Source: Halolacustris sp051744345
GTDB lineage: Bacteria > Actinomycetota > Humimicrobiia > Humimicrobiales > Humimicrobiaceae
Direction of reading: 5' to 3'
Length of the DNA: 52,409 bases
NCBI GenBank assembly: GCA_051744345.1
Contig: JBNJCW010000005.1
Span: 1 to 52,409, forward strand
The position numbers and the translations under genes were made by a program. A model generated the notes under the pieces. That model had not been told where the DNA came from. It worked only from the letters and a program-made list of their open reading frames with translations, and did no database searches. Positions 51,210 to 52,409 of this stretch are shown here, in pieces. Every line of letters starts with the position of its first letter. The first letter of the stretch is position 1.

Positions 51210-52130
51210 ATGAATCTTGCTGCTATTGATATAGGCACAAATTCTGTACGGCTGCTTGTTTCTGAATACACCACAGGCAAATTTTCTACCCTGTTTAGGA
51301 CCATGCACATAACCAGGATAGGGGAGAATCTCAGCAAAGACAAACTAATAACCCCTTCTGCTGCTGAAAGGACTTTAAAAACACTAAAGGAGTACAGGGA
51401 TACTGTCAGCCGGTACGGGGTTAAAAAATACAGGGCACTAGGCACCAATGCCCTAAGGAAGGCTGAAAACAGCAGCTGGTTTATAAATTATGCCTTAAGG
51501 GAGACAGGCATAAAAATTGAAATAATAAGCGGGCAAAAAGAAGCAAGCTTAAGCTTTATGGGTGCTACCAAAAGCCTGGACGGAAGAAAAATAAAAAATG
51601 CCTGCCATGACAGCAAGGATGTGCTGGTTTTAGATATCGGCGGGGGAAGCACCGAACTTATTGCAGGGCCCTGCGGAAAGCCCAGGGTGGTATTGAGCCT
51701 TGAGCTGGGTTGTGTTACCTTAACCGAGCGGTATGGTGCTGATACGGATAAGATGGAGGATTACTGCAGAAGGCATTTGGAAGCAAGGCTGGATAAAATA
51801 AGCCCCTATGATTTGGCTGTTAACATTGGGCTTGCAGGAACTATTACCACCCTTGCTGCCATAGACCTGAAACTTGAAAAATATGACCGGGACAGGATAC
51901 ACCACCACAGGCTTTCAAAACAAAACATTGAGGGCATCTACAGTTTTTTAAAAGACATGGACCTGGAGCAAAGGAAAAAGGTAAAAGGGCTTGACCCGAG
52001 AAGGGCAGATATAATAGTTGCCGGTACAGTTATTTTGCTTTCTGTATTAAATTATTTAAGACATGATTATATAATAGTAAGCGAGAATGACCTGCTGGAC
52101 GGAATTATTTACAGCTTAATTGATTTCTGA
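51210..52130 (+). CDS. ppx: Exopolyphosphatase / guanosine pentaphosphate phosphatase (Ppx/GppA family)
   Basis: A 306-residue ASKHA-fold phosphatase. AAIDIGTNSVRLLVSEY (4-20) is phosphate loop 1, YRALGTNALRKAENS and EIISGQKEASLSFMGA follow, and VLDIGGGSTELIAG (about 143-156) is phosphate loop 2. The C-terminal HHHRLSKQNIEGIY and DPRRADIIVAGTVIL complete the domain. This is the short form without the HD-like domain of E. coli Ppx. It degrades polyphosphate or pppGpp. Confidence 0.94.
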   Translation: MNLAAIDIGTNSVRLLVSEYTTGKFSTLFRTMHITRIGENLSKDKLITPSAAERTLKTLKEYRDTVSRYGVKKYRALGTNALRKAENSSWFINYALRETGIKIEIISGQKEASLSFMGATKSLDGRKIKNACHDSKDVLVLDIGGGSTELIAGPCGKPRVVLSLELGCVTLTERYGADTDKMEDYCRRHLEARLDKISPYDLAVNIGLAGTITTLAAIDLKLEKYDRDRIHHHRLSKQNIEGIYSFLKDMDLEQRKKVKGLDPRRADIIVAGTVILLSVLNYLRHDYIIVSENDLLDGIIYSLIDF

Positions 52131-52150
52131 TAAAATGTGTAAATCCAAAT

Positions 52151-52238
52151 GCCCGAGTGGCGGAATTGGTAGACGCAACGGACTTAAAATCCGTTGAGGT
52201 TTTTCCTCGTGCCAGTTCGATTCTGGCCTCGGGCACCA
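52151..52238 (+). tRNA. tRNA-Leu (anticodon UAA)
   Basis: A class II tRNA. The acceptor stem pairs GCCCGAG (52151-52157) with CTCGGGC (52228-52234). A is the discriminator and CCA is encoded (52236-52238). The anticodon stem ACGGA/TCCGT holds loop CTTAAAA, so the anticodon is UAA. A long variable arm (GAGG/CCTC) and TTCGATT T-loop support leucine. It lies 20 bases after ppx. Confidence 0.97.
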
Positions 52239-52288
52239 CCTTAATATATTAATTGATAATAATATTATAATATTGTTAAGATAATAAT

Positions 52289-52316
52289 CATGGTTCGAAT
52301 CCTCCCTCCCCAGCCA
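52289..52316 (+). pseudogene. tRNA 3' fragment (tRNA-Gln-like T-loop to CCA)
   Basis: GGTTCGAAT followed by exactly 16 bases ending CCCCAGCCA reproduces the T-loop, T-stem, acceptor strand, discriminator G and CCA of a tRNA. The ending resembles tRNA-Gln. The 5' side (D arm, anticodon arm, acceptor 5' strand) is absent and the T-stem cannot pair. It looks like an insertion-junction remnant or att-type duplication next to tRNA-Leu. Confidence 0.65.
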
Positions 52317-52331
52317 ACTTTCACTTTTTTC

Positions 52332-52361
52332 TTGACTATGTACATTCATTAGATGTACAAT
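52332..52361 (+). promoter_or_regulatory. Promoter and operator of the BrnT-like gene
   Basis: TTGACT (52332-52337), an 18-base spacer and TACAAT (52356-52361) make a good promoter. A perfect inverted repeat, TGTACAT (52339-52345) and ATGTACA (52353-52359), fills the spacer and overlaps the -10. This fits autorepression, as BrnTA systems repress their own promoter. The ATG lies only six bases after the -10, so the mRNA may be leaderless. Confidence 0.65.
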
Positions 52362-52367
52362 ACTTAT

Positions 52368-52409
52368 ATGATATTTGATTGGAATCCAGAAAAAAATGAG
52401 TGGTTAAAA
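52368..52409 (+). CDS. brnT: BrnT-like ribonuclease toxin, partial at window edge
   Basis: The first 14 codons read MIFDWNPEKNEWLK, which matches the conserved N-terminus of BrnT (DUF497) toxins. The gene runs past the end of the window. BrnT is an RNase toxin usually followed by the ribbon-helix-helix antitoxin BrnA, so brnA would be expected next. Only a short stretch is visible, so the call rests on this motif and on the operator-like promoter. Confidence 0.6.
   Translation, partial: MIFDWNPEKNEWLK

Noticed and set aside
52116..52349. 77-codon minus-strand ORF containing GREDSNHD and RPESNWHEE segments
   Set aside because: It is antisense to tRNA-Leu and to the tRNA 3' fragment. Such segments are the well-known false translations of tRNA genes on the opposite strand.
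1..52409. Search for CRISPR arrays, IS elements, rRNA and prophage genes
   Set aside because: No regularly spaced direct repeats, transposase or integrase motifs, rRNA segments or phage structural genes were recognised on reading either strand.

Overview
The window reads as a chromosomal segment of a strictly anaerobic bacterium. Evidence is a five-domain pyruvate:ferredoxin oxidoreductase, a B12 salvage operon under a cobalamin riboswitch, an FmdE-type protein and an RnfB-type Fe-S protein. Housekeeping genes have moderate GC and favour AGG/AGA arginine and ATA isoleucine codons. The order glmU-prs-rplY-pth-mfd-(surA-like)-mazG, with ftsB and ppx further on, recalls the actinobacterial arrangement (glmU/prs/rplY/pth, mfd, mazG, ftsB-like, ppx), so a deep-branching anaerobic actinobacterium or related Gram-positive lineage is my best guess. 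This is inference from gene order only.

Layout. 262-1710: a DHA2 drug-efflux-type MFS protein. 1825-7859: a tight operon of an FmdE-domain protein, a complete peptide/nickel-class ABC transporter (lipoprotein, two permeases, one fused double ATPase) and a TrmO-type methyltransferase, behind a promoter overlapped by a strong inverted repeat. 7932-12965: PFOR, a dihydroorotate-dehydrogenase-like flavoprotein and a small membrane protein on the minus strand. 13197-18894: a SEC-C protein, a DUF5674 pair, a decayed MNT/HEPN toxin-antitoxin locus, a hotdog thioesterase, an archaeal-type thymidylate synthase relative, and an Fe-S protein/heme-membrane-protein pair.

19055-24121 is AT-rich accessory DNA: VapBC-like genes, a lipoprotein MsrA, and a restriction-modification locus with a MutH/Sau3AI-like endonuclease, a DpnM/Dam-type adenine methylase, a second amino-methylase, an XRE controller and an unidentified divergent ORF. 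The predicted target is GATC.

24402-34399 is one long B12 operon: riboswitch with terminator, then cobA, btuF-like, cobU, cobS, btuC, a C-terminally extended btuD, cobyric acid synthase, a second cobA/cobO, a DUF6485 Cys-rich protein, a metal ABC-3 transporter without binding protein, and ogt. It imports and remodels corrinoids and does not build the ring. A decayed UroD/MtaA-family (corrinoid methyltransferase type) gene lies at 36475-36916, beyond a probably transferred mercuric-reductase-like gene; a radical SAM gene follows.

37905-52238 is the housekeeping core: cell-wall precursor and PRPP synthesis, L25, peptidyl-tRNA hydrolase, Mfd, a parvulin foldase, MazG and pyruvate kinase; then Trk K+ uptake on the minus strand, FtsB/DivIC, Ppx/GppA and tRNA-Leu(UAA). 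The last 120 bases hold a tRNA-Gln-like 3' fragment and the first 14 codons of a BrnT-like toxin with a probable operator in its promoter. No CRISPR array, insertion sequence or rRNA was seen.
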